Notes under the pieces: model-generated | Databases searched by the model: none | What the model was told of the DNA's origin: nothing | Seen by the model: only the letters and a program-made list of their open reading frames with translations | In this document: one piece after another, positions 1 to 6,088 of the stretch | Numbering within the stretch: the first letter of the stretch is position 1 | How the letters are laid out: each line of letters opens with the position of its first letter | NCBI GenBank assembly: GCA_012274175.1 | Contig: JAAOZZ010000034.1 | Location: 1 to 8,954 of the forward strand | Length of the DNA stretch: 8,954 nucleotides | DNA from: Betaproteobacteria bacterium | GTDB lineage: Bacteria; Pseudomonadota; Gammaproteobacteria; Burkholderiales; Usitatibacteraceae | Direction: 5' to 3' | Made by a program: the position numbers and the translations under genes

Positions 1-294
1 GCTCCCGAGGGAGTAGAACACCGTCTGGCGCACGCGCCGGCTCGTCACCACCGACTCGCGCCGCAGCACCGCGAGGTGCTGGGAGATTCCGGACTGGCTC
101 AAGCCCACCGCGCGCTCGAGCTCGCCCACGGAGCGCTCGCCCTCGGCCAGCTGGCACAGGATCACGAGCCGCGCGGGATTGGACATCGCCTTCAGGAGCC
201 CCGCGGCGTGGCGGGCATTCTTCTGCAGCTCGGCCATGCGCGGGTTCGGCTGCGGTGCGGCGGCCGGGCGGCGCGGTGCGCGGGCGCGGGTCAT
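1..294 (-). CDS. ArsR-family (SqrR/BigR/sHdrR-like) transcriptional regulator, 3' end cut by window edge
   Basis: The visible 98 codons encode the N-terminal and DNA-binding part of an ArsR-family winged-helix repressor. Residues 36-60 hold the family hallmark AMSNPARL followed by ILCQLAEGERSVGEL, then a helix-turn-helix with recognition segment LSQSGISQHLAVLR (65-78) and the start of the wing (RRVRQTVFYSL). Cys47 in the ILCQL motif sits where BigR, SqrR and related persulfide-sensing repressors have their first reactive cysteine; the second would lie beyond the left edge, so a sulfur-sensing role is likely but unproven. The start at 294 makes an ATGA overlap with the lbpA stop, arguing for translation coupled to lbpA. 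An internal Met20 is the alternative start and gives a length closer to typical ArsR proteins. As the last visible gene of the sulfur operon it probably autoregulates that operon. The family is certain; the exact ligand is inferred. Confidence 0.88.
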   Translation of the reverse strand, partial: MTRARAPRRPAAAPQPNPRMAELQKNARHAAGLLKAMSNPARLVILCQLAEGERSVGELERAVGLSQSGISQHLAVLRRESVVTSRRVRQTVFYSLGS

Positions 295-743
295 GGGGAG
301 GTCCCGGCGCATCCGGCAAACCCGTCGGCCGCCATCTTCGCTTCGTAGGCTGCGGCGACCTGCGCTCCGGGCGTGAGCGTCGCCTTGGCGAGCGCCCAGT
401 CCTCGGGCTTGAGGATCACGAGCCATCCGGCCTCGTATGGGTCGCTGTTCGCCAGCGATGGCGTGGCCACCAGCGCCTCGTTCACCTGCACGATCTCCCC
501 GCCGGCCGCGCTCTTCGCGGGCCCCACCCACTTGCCCGATTCCACCGTCGCGCACGACTTGCCCGCCAGCACCGCGCGTCCCGCCTTCTTCGGCGTGAAC
601 GACACGAGCTTGCCGGACATGGCCGTGGCCACCGCGGTCATTCCCAGCTTCACGTTGCCGTCGGCGAGTTCCCGGAACCAGATGTGGTTGCCCACGTCGT
701 AGAGCAGGTCGTCGGGCAGGTGGCAGCCGCGCACGTCAGGCAT
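291..743 (-). CDS. lbpA: LbpA, GcvH-like lipoate-binding protein of the sulfur-oxidation (sHdr) type
   Basis: A 150-residue single-domain lipoyl carrier. Residues 12-116 follow the GcvH fold pattern: DLLYDVGNHIWFRE near the N-terminus, LGMTAVATAMSGKLV, the lipoylation hairpin ATVESGKWVGP with Lys71 as the expected lipoyl acceptor, then NEALVATPSLANSDPYEAGWLVILKP. Glycine-cleavage H proteins normally read VESVK at the acceptor; the ESGKWVGP form, together with neighbouring tusA, dsrE and lipoate-assembly genes and no gcvT or gcvP, points to LbpA. In sHdr sulfur oxidizers LbpA carries lipoate essential for oxidation of sulfane sulfur in the cytoplasm. Cys64 lies seven residues before the acceptor lysine, with further cysteines at 7 and about 144. 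A CCGGAG Shine-Dalgarno stands about 8 bases before the ATG. The 3' end overlaps the regulator start by 4 bases. Confidence 0.9.
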   Translation of the reverse strand: MPDVRGCHLPDDLLYDVGNHIWFRELADGNVKLGMTAVATAMSGKLVSFTPKKAGRAVLAGKSCATVESGKWVGPAKSAAGGEIVQVNEALVATPSLANSDPYEAGWLVILKPEDWALAKATLTPGAQVAAAYEAKMAADGFAGCAGTSP

Positions 744-814
744 TGCAATGCTCCGGAAAGGTTCCCATCGTCGCCTGTGATTCTAGGCGGTGGGGAGGCG
801 AGGCACAACCGCGC

Positions 815-1195
815 TCAGTAGGTCATGACCTTGCAGTCTTCCTCCATCACTTCCTCGATCAGGTGCGCCCCGCCCACGATGCCTTCGCACTCTGGGATGA
901 GGTCGTCCTTGGTCATGTCGAAGAGGTCCAGGTTGGGCGAGCAGCAGTAGAACTTCGCTCCCGCCTCGTGGGCATCCTTGATGAAGTCGTAGACGCTCTT
1001 GGTGGAGCCGGGCTTCACGAAGAGCTTCTCGGCCACGCCCTTCTTCATCAACCGGCCGGAAGTGGCGGTGCAGATCACCTCCACCTCGTATTCCATGGCC
1101 GCGGCGACCGAGGCCTGGAAGAGCGGCGCGCCCAGCTCCTCGCCGTTGCGCAGGTCGGTGTTGGCCATCACGATGACGAGCTTCCTGGATGCCAT
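815..1195 (-). CDS. DsrE-family (DsrE3-like) sulfur carrier protein
   Basis: A 126-residue protein of the DsrE/F-like fold: an N-terminal beta strand KLVIVMANTDL, a long helix with VAAAMEYEVEVIC, LMKKGVAEKLF, and the KFYCCSPN loop with adjacent Cys84-Cys85, where DsrE-type proteins place their sulfur-binding cysteine. Additional cysteines lie at 42, 103 and 121. Members of this family associated with TusA accept and pass persulfide sulfur in the cytoplasm toward the sHdr-LbpA or rDsr machinery. I chose the ATG at 1195, which has AAGGA about 8 bases upstream; a TTG 33 bases further upstream is in frame but lacks support. The gene lies between slpl and lbpA in the same orientation. I do not see DsrF or DsrH partners, so it is unlikely to be the DsrE of a DsrEFH hexamer. 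The subgroup (DsrE3A versus other DsrE3 types) cannot be fixed by eye. Confidence 0.85.
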   Translation of the reverse strand: MASRKLVIVMANTDLRNGEELGAPLFQASVAAAMEYEVEVICTATSGRLMKKGVAEKLFVKPGSTKSVYDFIKDAHEAGAKFYCCSPNLDLFDMTKDDLIPECEGIVGGAHLIEEVMEEDCKVMTY

Positions 1196-1231
1196 GTCGA
1201 TTCCTTCGATCCCGTGGACTCCTTCCAAGAT

Positions 1232-1247
1232 AGGGCGAAAGCGCCCT
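1232..1247. other. Small intergenic stem-loop between slpl(AB) and the DsrE gene
   Basis: The 69-base gap between slpl and the DsrE gene holds a perfect 6-bp inverted repeat, AGGGCG and CGCCCT, around a 4-base loop. No run of T follows on the minus strand (ATCTTGG instead), so it is not a standard intrinsic terminator. It could be an RNA-processing or stabilising hairpin, or chance in a GC-rich background. Confidence 0.35.
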
Positions 1248-1264
1248 CGCGCCTTTGATGCACG

Positions 1265-2386
1265 TCATCCCCGGGCGGCGGCGATCGCGGCTTCCACCGT
1301 GCGCCGGAAATCCGCGGGCGCCGCACTCAGCACGGATACGCCGGACCGCGCGAAGAAGCGCTCCACGGTATCGCCCGCGTCTTCCAGGGCCGCGCCGCGC
1401 AGCGCCGATTCCAGGTCAAGGATGGTGCGCGGGGGTGTCACGAAGAAGTCGCCGGTCACGAGCGCTTCGCGGATGCGGCTCGGCGGCGTTCCCTCGAGGC
1501 GGATATGGACGGTGATCGTGCCGCCCGGAGTGGTCGCGCTCGCACCTCCCAGGCCCTCGACGGCGGCGGGATCGGCGGGCCCGGCCACGAACGCCTCGGT
1601 GCCGATCTCCTCGTCGTGGAGCCGGAGTGCCAGCGCTTCCTCCTCCGCGGTGATGGTTCCGCCCATGGGTGCGATGGCGAGCCCCTCGGCGAAGCCCGCG
1701 AGCAGCGCTTCCTGCACCGCTGCCATGGGAGGCGCCGAACCCAGGAGCGCCTTGAGCGTCACCACGCGTCCGGCGGCGGAATCGAGGCCGTGCCGCGCGA
1801 GCTTGTCCTCGGGGACCTTGAGCGCGTCGAGCATCGCCCGGGGATCGAGGTCCACCAGCACCGTGCCCTGGTAGAAGAGGGTGTCGCCGTCGAAGAAGCC
1901 CCCGGTGCCGCCGAGCTTGCGCCCGTCCACCTCGATGTCGTTGCGCGGCCGGTAGCGCGCATCCACGCCCAGGCGGCGCAGTCCCGCGGCGGCCGCCTCG
2001 CAGATCCGCCGTGCGAGCTCTTCGAGGGAGGCGATGCCCAGGGTCGAGCGATGGAACACGAGGCACCAGCCGAGCTGGCCCGGGTCGAAGTAGATGGCGC
2101 CGCCGCCCGTGATGCGCCGTGCGAGCCCGGTGCCGTTCGCGCGGCAATGGTCCACGCGCACCTCCCGCTCCAGCGACTGGTGGCGCCCCACGAGGGCCGT
2201 CGGCGGGAAACGCAGGAAGCGGATCGTGTCCCCGATGCTTCCCGCCTGGTGCGCGTCGATCATCGCCTGGTCGAACGCGATCTGCCGACGCCCGTCACGA
2301 ATGCCGGTGTCGATCACGCGGAAGACCGGGGACGGACCCCGATTCATGCGCGCCATGCGTTCGTCAGCCTCGTTGCTCCACGACAT
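1265..2386 (-). CDS. slpl(AB): sLpl(AB): lipoate (octanoate):protein ligase with fused LplB-type accessory domain
   Basis: A 373-residue member of the biotin/lipoate A/B ligase family. The ligase domain carries RRITGGGAIYFDPGQLGW (90-107), matching the LplA RRxTGGGAVYHD substrate/AMP-binding motif, and GRKLGG with Lys157 in the position of the catalytic lysine. From about residue 290 a second domain reads TITVHIRLEG, then REALVTGDFFVTPPR, the pattern of the LplB/C-terminal accessory domain needed for adenylation. Having both in one chain defines the (AB) form described next to lbpA in sHdr organisms. Its likely job is to attach octanoate or lipoate to Lys71 of LbpA so that LipS1/LipS2 can insert sulfur. 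The start is uncertain: the ATG at 2386 overlaps lipS2 by 23 bases with only weak ribosome binding potential, while ATG at 2356 (Met11) lies 7 bases after the lipS2 stop with a distant GAGG; Met14 (2347) is also possible. Confidence 0.9.
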   Translation of the reverse strand: MSWSNEADERMARMNRGPSPVFRVIDTGIRDGRRQIAFDQAMIDAHQAGSIGDTIRFLRFPPTALVGRHQSLEREVRVDHCRANGTGLARRITGGGAIYFDPGQLGWCLVFHRSTLGIASLEELARRICEAAAAGLRRLGVDARYRPRNDIEVDGRKLGGTGGFFDGDTLFYQGTVLVDLDPRAMLDALKVPEDKLARHGLDSAAGRVVTLKALLGSAPPMAAVQEALLAGFAEGLAIAPMGGTITAEEEALALRLHDEEIGTEAFVAGPADPAAVEGLGGASATTPGGTITVHIRLEGTPPSRIREALVTGDFFVTPPRTILDLESALRGAALEDAGDTVERFFARSGVSVLSAAPADFRRTVEAAIAAARG

Positions 2387-3635
2387 CGGTGTCCGTCCCG
2401 GGGCCGCGCTGTCTTTCTTCCACGATCCGCAACTGCTTCCGGATCTTGCGGATGTCTCCCCGATTCGGCGCGAACGGAAAGCTCGCGATGTCGGAGGGCG
2501 GCGAATCGCCGTACGGCCGGTCGCACGCGGAGACGTCGTCGGCGAACTTGCCCGGGCAGCCCGAGGTGCGGAAGGCGGTGCCCGCGTCGATGATCTCCTC
2601 CAGCTCGGCGCTCGCGAGGCCGTAGTCCGCCACGCGCCCCTCGCCGTCGAACTTCATGTGCTCCACTCGCACGCCGCGGTAGTCGATGAGGTAGCGCGCG
2701 AGCTGCACCCGGCGCCATTGGTCGCGGGGCGTGGCCGGGAGGTGGTCCATGAGCGAACCCTTCTCCGGGAAGAAGCAGAACAGGTGGCTGTGGCCGCCCA
2801 GGTCCACGAGCCGCTGCACCAGCGAAAGCACGTCGTGCTCGGTCTCGCCCATGCCCACGATGATATGGGCGCCGAACTTGCGCGGGCCGAAGACCTCGCG
2901 CGCGTCCATCAGGATGTCCCAGTACTTCTTCCACGAATGGGGCGACTGCACGCCCTTGCCCCGCGTGCGGTCGAAGAGCTCCGGGGTCGCCGCGTCGAGG
3001 GCCACGGTGAAGATGTCGGCGCCCAGCCCGTGCAGGCGTTCGACGTCCTCGCGCTCCATGGTGGTGGGGTTCGACAGGATCGACACCGGGATCGTCTTCG
3101 GATCGATGCGATCGGTCCAGGCCCGGAGCACCGTCACCGTGTCCGCGTCGCTCTTCGGATGGGTGATCATCGAGATGCACATGCGGTGGAACGGGCTCTT
3201 CGCGCCGTCGCGGGCCACGATGTCGATCGCCTGTGCCAAGGGCACCGCGGGCCAGTCGACGCGGATGAAGTTGCGGTCGGCGTAGTCGCGTTCTGCCTCG
3301 CGGTGGCGCGCGAGCCCGCAGTAGGCGCAGTTGGCGCGGCAGCCCTCGGGATAGGTGAGCAGCAGGTTGAGACAGCGCGTGCACTCGCAGCGATGCATCA
3401 TCCCCTTCATGATCCCGAGGGTGATCGCCGCGGCCGTGGACATCTGCACGTACCCGGGCGAGCGCATTGCGGGCGTGAACACGTTGTTGTTGGGCAGGTA
3501 CACGCCTTCGGGTGCGACGGCATTCGCTTTCACGCGGGCGCCGTTGCGCGCAGCTTTCGGTGTCGCGATGGGAATGCGCGGCTGCATGAGCCCATGGGCG
3601 TTGCGGTCCGGTACTTCGGGGCGGCGGCAGCTCAT
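2364..3635 (-). CDS. lipS2: LipS2-type radical SAM lipoyl synthase subunit
   Basis: A 423-residue radical SAM protein. The SAM-cluster motif is Cys99-x3-Cys103-x2-Cys106 (GCRANCAYCGL). A further cysteine group, Cys83, Cys85 and Cys88 (RCECTRC), lies just before it, and Cys360 and Cys371 near the C-terminus (SGCPGKF, SACDRPY) could help bind an auxiliary cluster, as needed for sulfur insertion. In the LipS pathway two radical SAM proteins together insert sulfur at C6 and C8 of protein-bound octanoate, doing the work of LipA. Identity rests on the neighbours lipT, slpl and lbpA and on the partner radical SAM gene two places upstream; which of the two is S1 or S2 is a tentative choice from my recollection of the family. 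The ATG at 3635 overlaps the lipT stop as ATGA and has GGGAG 6 bases upstream, so it is well supported. The long reading frame continuing upstream to 4637 is only the lipT shadow. Confidence 0.85.
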   Translation of the reverse strand: MSCRRPEVPDRNAHGLMQPRIPIATPKAARNGARVKANAVAPEGVYLPNNNVFTPAMRSPGYVQMSTAAAITLGIMKGMMHRCECTRCLNLLLTYPEGCRANCAYCGLARHREAERDYADRNFIRVDWPAVPLAQAIDIVARDGAKSPFHRMCISMITHPKSDADTVTVLRAWTDRIDPKTIPVSILSNPTTMEREDVERLHGLGADIFTVALDAATPELFDRTRGKGVQSPHSWKKYWDILMDAREVFGPRKFGAHIIVGMGETEHDVLSLVQRLVDLGGHSHLFCFFPEKGSLMDHLPATPRDQWRRVQLARYLIDYRGVRVEHMKFDGEGRVADYGLASAELEEIIDAGTAFRTSGCPGKFADDVSACDRPYGDSPPSDIASFPFAPNRGDIRKIRKQLRIVEERQRGPGTDTDVVEQRG

Positions 3636-4690
3636 GGCGGCTCCCAATATCCGGGATAGGCGATCCAGGCGCGGCGCAGCGCGCGCTTGTCGTTGCTGGA
3701 GGCCAGCAGCTCGCGGCGGCGAATGACGGCGCGGGACCACGCCGCGCCGAAGACGGCATCCAGCTCGTCTTCGTAGTCGAGGCACGCGGCACGGTCGCCT
3801 GCGATCGCGGCCGCCGCGGCCTCGCCCGCGAGCCTTCCCGAATGCACCGCCGGCGCGATGCCCGCGCCCATGACCGGATGGGCGAGTCCCGCCGCGTCGC
3901 CCGCGAGCAGCACCAGCGCCTCGCCCAGCGTGCCCCAGGGCTCGACCATGCCGCCCACGGGAATGGCGCCGCCGGTGCGCGAAAGAACGCCGCGGCCCAC
4001 GCGTCCGCGCCGCGCGAGCAGGGCGTGCAGCTCGTCCACGATTGCCTTCAGTCTGACCTTGTGGACCGGATCTACGCCCGCTCCCACATGGGCGATGTCG
4101 CCCTTGGGGAAGACCCACCCGTAGCCCCCAGGGATGCGCGCGGAAAGGAAGATGTCCGTGGAGTCGTGAGAGCCTTCGAGGGCCACGGTCACCTGGCGCG
4201 TTTCCACGAGGGCGCGGTTCGCCTGGCCGATGCTGCGCCCGGCGAGCGATCGCGGGCCGTCGGCGCCGATGATGACTTTCGGGGCCCAGCACGATCCGTC
4301 GGCGAGCCGCACCCGCCCGTCGCGCTCGATGCCGGCCGCGCGCGTGCCGAAGCGGCAGTCGGCGCCCGCGCGCTGCGCTTCCGCGACGAGGCTCGCGTCG
4401 AACGCCGCGCGATCGATCATCAGCCCCGGGAAGGGATCGGTGCGATCGGGCGGGTCGTCTTCCACGAACGTCTGCATGGCGGCGATGGACTGGCGCACGC
4501 TCCCCGCGAGTCGAGGGACCTCGATACCCACGAGGGCAGGAACGAATTCCGCGCATTGCACCGGCACACCCGGGGAGCGCTTGCGCTCCACCGCGACGAC
4601 CCGGCAGCCGCGCAGCGCCGCGAATCGTGCCGCGCACGCCCCCGCCGGGCCCAAGCCCAGCACGAGGACGTCCACGGGCCCGGCGGTCAT
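3632..4690 (-). CDS. lipT: LipT, FAD-dependent oxidoreductase of the geranylgeranyl-reductase-like family
   Basis: A 352-residue flavoprotein. An N-terminal Rossmann motif VLVLGLGPAG (8-17) with glycines 12, 14 and 17 and Glu35 at the end of strand 2 binds the FAD ADP moiety. The second FAD motif LLAGDAAGLAHPVMGAGI, and GGYGWVFPKGD with VGAGVD, are typical of the geranylgeranyl reductase group. Archaeal and plant members reduce isoprenoid chains, but here the gene is flanked by both lipS genes, overlapping each by four bases. This is the position of lipT, a proposed electron donor or accessory of LipS1/LipS2 lipoate assembly. Cys46 (VQCAEF) lies close to the FAD-binding region. The start at 4690 is chosen because its ATG overlaps the lipS1 TGA; an in-frame ATG at 4750 would extend well into lipS1 without the Rossmann strand needing it. 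The family assignment is firm; the biochemical role of LipT is less settled. Confidence 0.88.
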   Translation of the reverse strand: MTAGPVDVLVLGLGPAGACAARFAALRGCRVVAVERKRSPGVPVQCAEFVPALVGIEVPRLAGSVRQSIAAMQTFVEDDPPDRTDPFPGLMIDRAAFDASLVAEAQRAGADCRFGTRAAGIERDGRVRLADGSCWAPKVIIGADGPRSLAGRSIGQANRALVETRQVTVALEGSHDSTDIFLSARIPGGYGWVFPKGDIAHVGAGVDPVHKVRLKAIVDELHALLARRGRVGRGVLSRTGGAIPVGGMVEPWGTLGEALVLLAGDAAGLAHPVMGAGIAPAVHSGRLAGEAAAAAIAGDRAACLDYEDELDAVFGAAWSRAVIRRRELLASSNDKRALRRAWIAYPGYWEPP

Positions 4691-5724
4691 GACGGCACCG
4701 CGGCGCGCGGATGGATCGGGATCGTGCGGCCGGTCTTCACCGAGCAGCACGCGTGCTCCTGCACCGCGGGGCGACCCAGGGCCGATGCGACCGCGAGCGT
4801 TCCGTCGGCCGGGAAGGCGATGCCGTCCAGTCCCGCGGCCACCGCATAGGCGTCGGTCACGCGGCGGTGCATTCCCGGCGGGCGGGCGCAGCCCAGCAGC
4901 ACCTCGCGATCGGCGATGCGCCGTCGAGCCTCGAGGAATATGCGTCCCACGTCGTGCGGGGACGGCGTCTCGAAGGTGCCCGGCTTCGCGTAGAACGGCA
5001 TCACCACGACCAGCACCAGCGAATGCACCGGATGCCGCGCCACGATGTCGAGCGCGGCAGGCTCACCCAGGATCTTTCCGTAGTGCAGCCCGATCACGAT
5101 GTGGGGAACGACTTCCATGGAGGTGGCGCATAGCGCCGCGAGCGTGGCCTCGAAGTCGTCCACGGAACGCTCGAGGTGGTAGACGTCGCGGACAGTCGCC
5201 TGCGCGCCGATCACGTCCATCATCGCCGTGTCCACGCCCGCCGATGCCATGGCGCCGGCGCGCGTGCCGTCGAGCAGCGCCGAATGGATCGCGACCTTGA
5301 GGGCCGGATGGTCGCGCTTCAGGCGCTCGATCGCCGGGAAGTAGCGCTCGTACCGGATCTCGTTGCGGGCGTTCGAGCCGCCGGACAGCAGGAACCCGCC
5401 CAGGTTGTGGTCCTCCACCATCGCGCGCACCTTGCGCTCGAGCATCTCCGGGGAGGTTGCCGGGATCATGGGCTCGAGGACTTTGGCCCGGCAGTGGTCG
5501 CACTGCAGGGCGCAGGCACCCGCGGTGACCGAGAAAGCCGGGAACGCGTTCGCACCGCAACCGTTCAGGTCGCAGCTCGAATAAGCCTTGAAGGAAGGGG
5601 TGGAGAAGCGGATTTCGCGCCCCGCGAGCGCGCCGCCAGCGCTTTCCAGCTCGCGGACCAGGACCGCGTCGAGGGCAGCGTCCTCCAACTCTTCCACCGC
5701 GGCGATGCGCTCGAGCCAGCCCAT
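4687..5724 (-). CDS. lipS1: LipS1-type radical SAM lipoyl synthase subunit
   Basis: A 345-residue radical SAM protein. The SAM cluster ligands are Cys71-x3-Cys75-x2-Cys78 (GACALQCDHCR). It is preceded by Cys51 and Cys56 (SSCDLNGC); Cys279 (LLGCARPPG) and the pair Cys326-Cys327 (HACCSVKTG) come near the C-terminus. These extra cysteines could ligate the auxiliary iron-sulfur cluster that is consumed as sulfur donor in lipoyl synthases. FLLSGGSNARN (about 110-120) matches the GGE-like SAM-binding region. With LipS2 it would convert octanoyl-LbpA to lipoyl-LbpA. It starts the lip block 45 bases after tusA and overlaps lipT as ATGA. I see no clear Shine-Dalgarno before the ATG at 5724, and a strong hairpin (5738-5758) lies just upstream, so its translation may be deliberately weak or controlled. 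The S1 versus S2 name is tentative; a radical SAM lipoate-assembly role is well supported by context. Confidence 0.84.
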   Translation of the reverse strand: MGWLERIAAVEELEDAALDAVLVRELESAGGALAGREIRFSTPSFKAYSSCDLNGCGANAFPAFSVTAGACALQCDHCRAKVLEPMIPATSPEMLERKVRAMVEDHNLGGFLLSGGSNARNEIRYERYFPAIERLKRDHPALKVAIHSALLDGTRAGAMASAGVDTAMMDVIGAQATVRDVYHLERSVDDFEATLAALCATSMEVVPHIVIGLHYGKILGEPAALDIVARHPVHSLVLVVVMPFYAKPGTFETPSPHDVGRIFLEARRRIADREVLLGCARPPGMHRRVTDAYAVAAGLDGIAFPADGTLAVASALGRPAVQEHACCSVKTGRTIPIHPRAAVPS

Positions 5725-5737
5725 GGCGCCGTCATGC

Positions 5738-5758
5738 CGGCCCGGGACGCCCGGGCCG
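5738..5758. other. Strong GC hairpin between tusA and lipS1
   Basis: A perfect 9-bp inverted repeat, CGGCCCGGG and CCCGGGCCG, closes a 3-base loop and fills about half of the 45-base tusA-lipS1 gap. No T-run follows in the direction of transcription, so it is not a classical intrinsic terminator. Placed just after the small tusA gene and right before a start codon lacking a clear ribosome binding site, it fits a segmental mRNA stability element that keeps TusA abundant while lowering lip expression. The structure is seen in the sequence; the function is inferred. Confidence 0.6.
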
Positions 5759-5769
5759 CGCCGCGCCGC

Positions 5770-5997
5770 CTACTTCTTCTGCATGAGGAAGGTGAATTCC
5801 TTCTCGCTCGCCCCCTGGGAGAGGAGCGCATTGCCGGTCTGCTTCGCGAACGCCTCGAAGTCCTTCACCGAGCCGGGGTCGGTGGCGACGATGCGCAGCA
5901 CCTGTCCGCTGGTCATCTCGTTCAGGGCCTTGCGCGCGCGCAGGATCGGCAGCGGGCAGTTCAGCCCGCGGGCATCGAGCTCTTTGTCGTGGTTCAT
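5770..5997 (-). CDS. tusA: TusA-family sulfur carrier protein
   Basis: A 75-residue SirA/TusA-like protein. The signature LDARGLNCPLPILRARKAL holds the sulfur-accepting Cys14 in the CPxP motif (C14-P-L-P17), followed by the usual beta-alpha-beta core (QVLRIVATDPGSVKDFEAFAKQTGNALL) and a final strand FTFLMQKK. The length is normal for the family. TusA accepts persulfide sulfur from rhodaneses or DsrE-type proteins and hands it on in the cytoplasm; here the DsrE protein and LbpA are encoded in the same run. The start has AGGAG (6004-6008) six bases upstream. It is the first gene after the 87-base intergenic region holding the promoter and operator, so it probably leads the lip-lbpA operon. Confidence 0.95.
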   Translation of the reverse strand: MNHDKELDARGLNCPLPILRARKALNEMTSGQVLRIVATDPGSVKDFEAFAKQTGNALLSQGASEKEFTFLMQKK

Positions 5998-6051
5998 CGG
6001 GTTCTCCTCGGACGGCTGTTTGGAATAGGGGGGACGGCACGGCGTGGCGAA

Positions 6052-6088
6052 ATATAAGGAATGTCTAATATGCGAACTGCGCTGTCAA
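6052..6088 (-). promoter_or_regulatory. Promoter and AT-rich operator upstream of tusA
   Basis: On the minus strand a perfect sigma-70 -35 box TTGACA (6088-6083) overlaps the stop codon of the DsrK-like gene. A -10 region 16-17 bases on is poor (AGACAT or GACATT), which suits a regulated promoter. Positions 6052-6071 form an imperfect 20-bp palindrome: the halves on the plus strand are ATATAAGG and TCTAATAT, and the reverse half reads ATATTAGA, so six of eight positions mirror. It covers the -10 region and is the only strongly AT-rich stretch of the left and middle parts of the window. Predicted transcription start is near 6053, about 55 bases before tusA. Likely repressor: the ArsR-family protein at the left edge. 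Confidence 0.65.

Noticed and set aside
291..743. Glycine cleavage H protein (gcvH)
   Set aside because: The fold matches, but the acceptor motif reads ESGKWVGP, there are no gcvT or gcvP genes, and the neighbours are sulfur carriers and LipS-pathway genes, so LbpA fits better.
772..789. Inverted repeat CGCCT/AGGCG in the gap between the DsrE gene and lbpA as a terminator
   Set aside because: The stem is only 5 bp with an 8-base loop and no T-run, and lbpA follows in the same direction; not distinguishable from chance.
743..2593. Long plus-strand open frames over the lbpA, dsrE and slpl genes, and similar ones across the window
   Set aside because: They are antisense shadows typical of high GC DNA, rich in Arg, Ala, Gly and His without family motifs, while the minus strand has clear conserved proteins.
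2364..4637. A single long 757-codon minus-strand protein
   Set aside because: The first part reads as low-complexity arginine/glycine-rich sequence and is the out-of-frame shadow of lipT; recognisable radical SAM sequence begins at the ATG at 3635.
3632..4690. Geranylgeranyl reductase of membrane lipid or chlorophyll synthesis
   Set aside because: The sequence belongs to that flavoprotein family, but the gene is locked between two radical SAM lipoate genes by four-base overlaps, the known position of lipT.
5733..5735. Alternative lipS1 start at the ATG 11 bases upstream
   Set aside because: It is out of frame with the radical SAM coding sequence.
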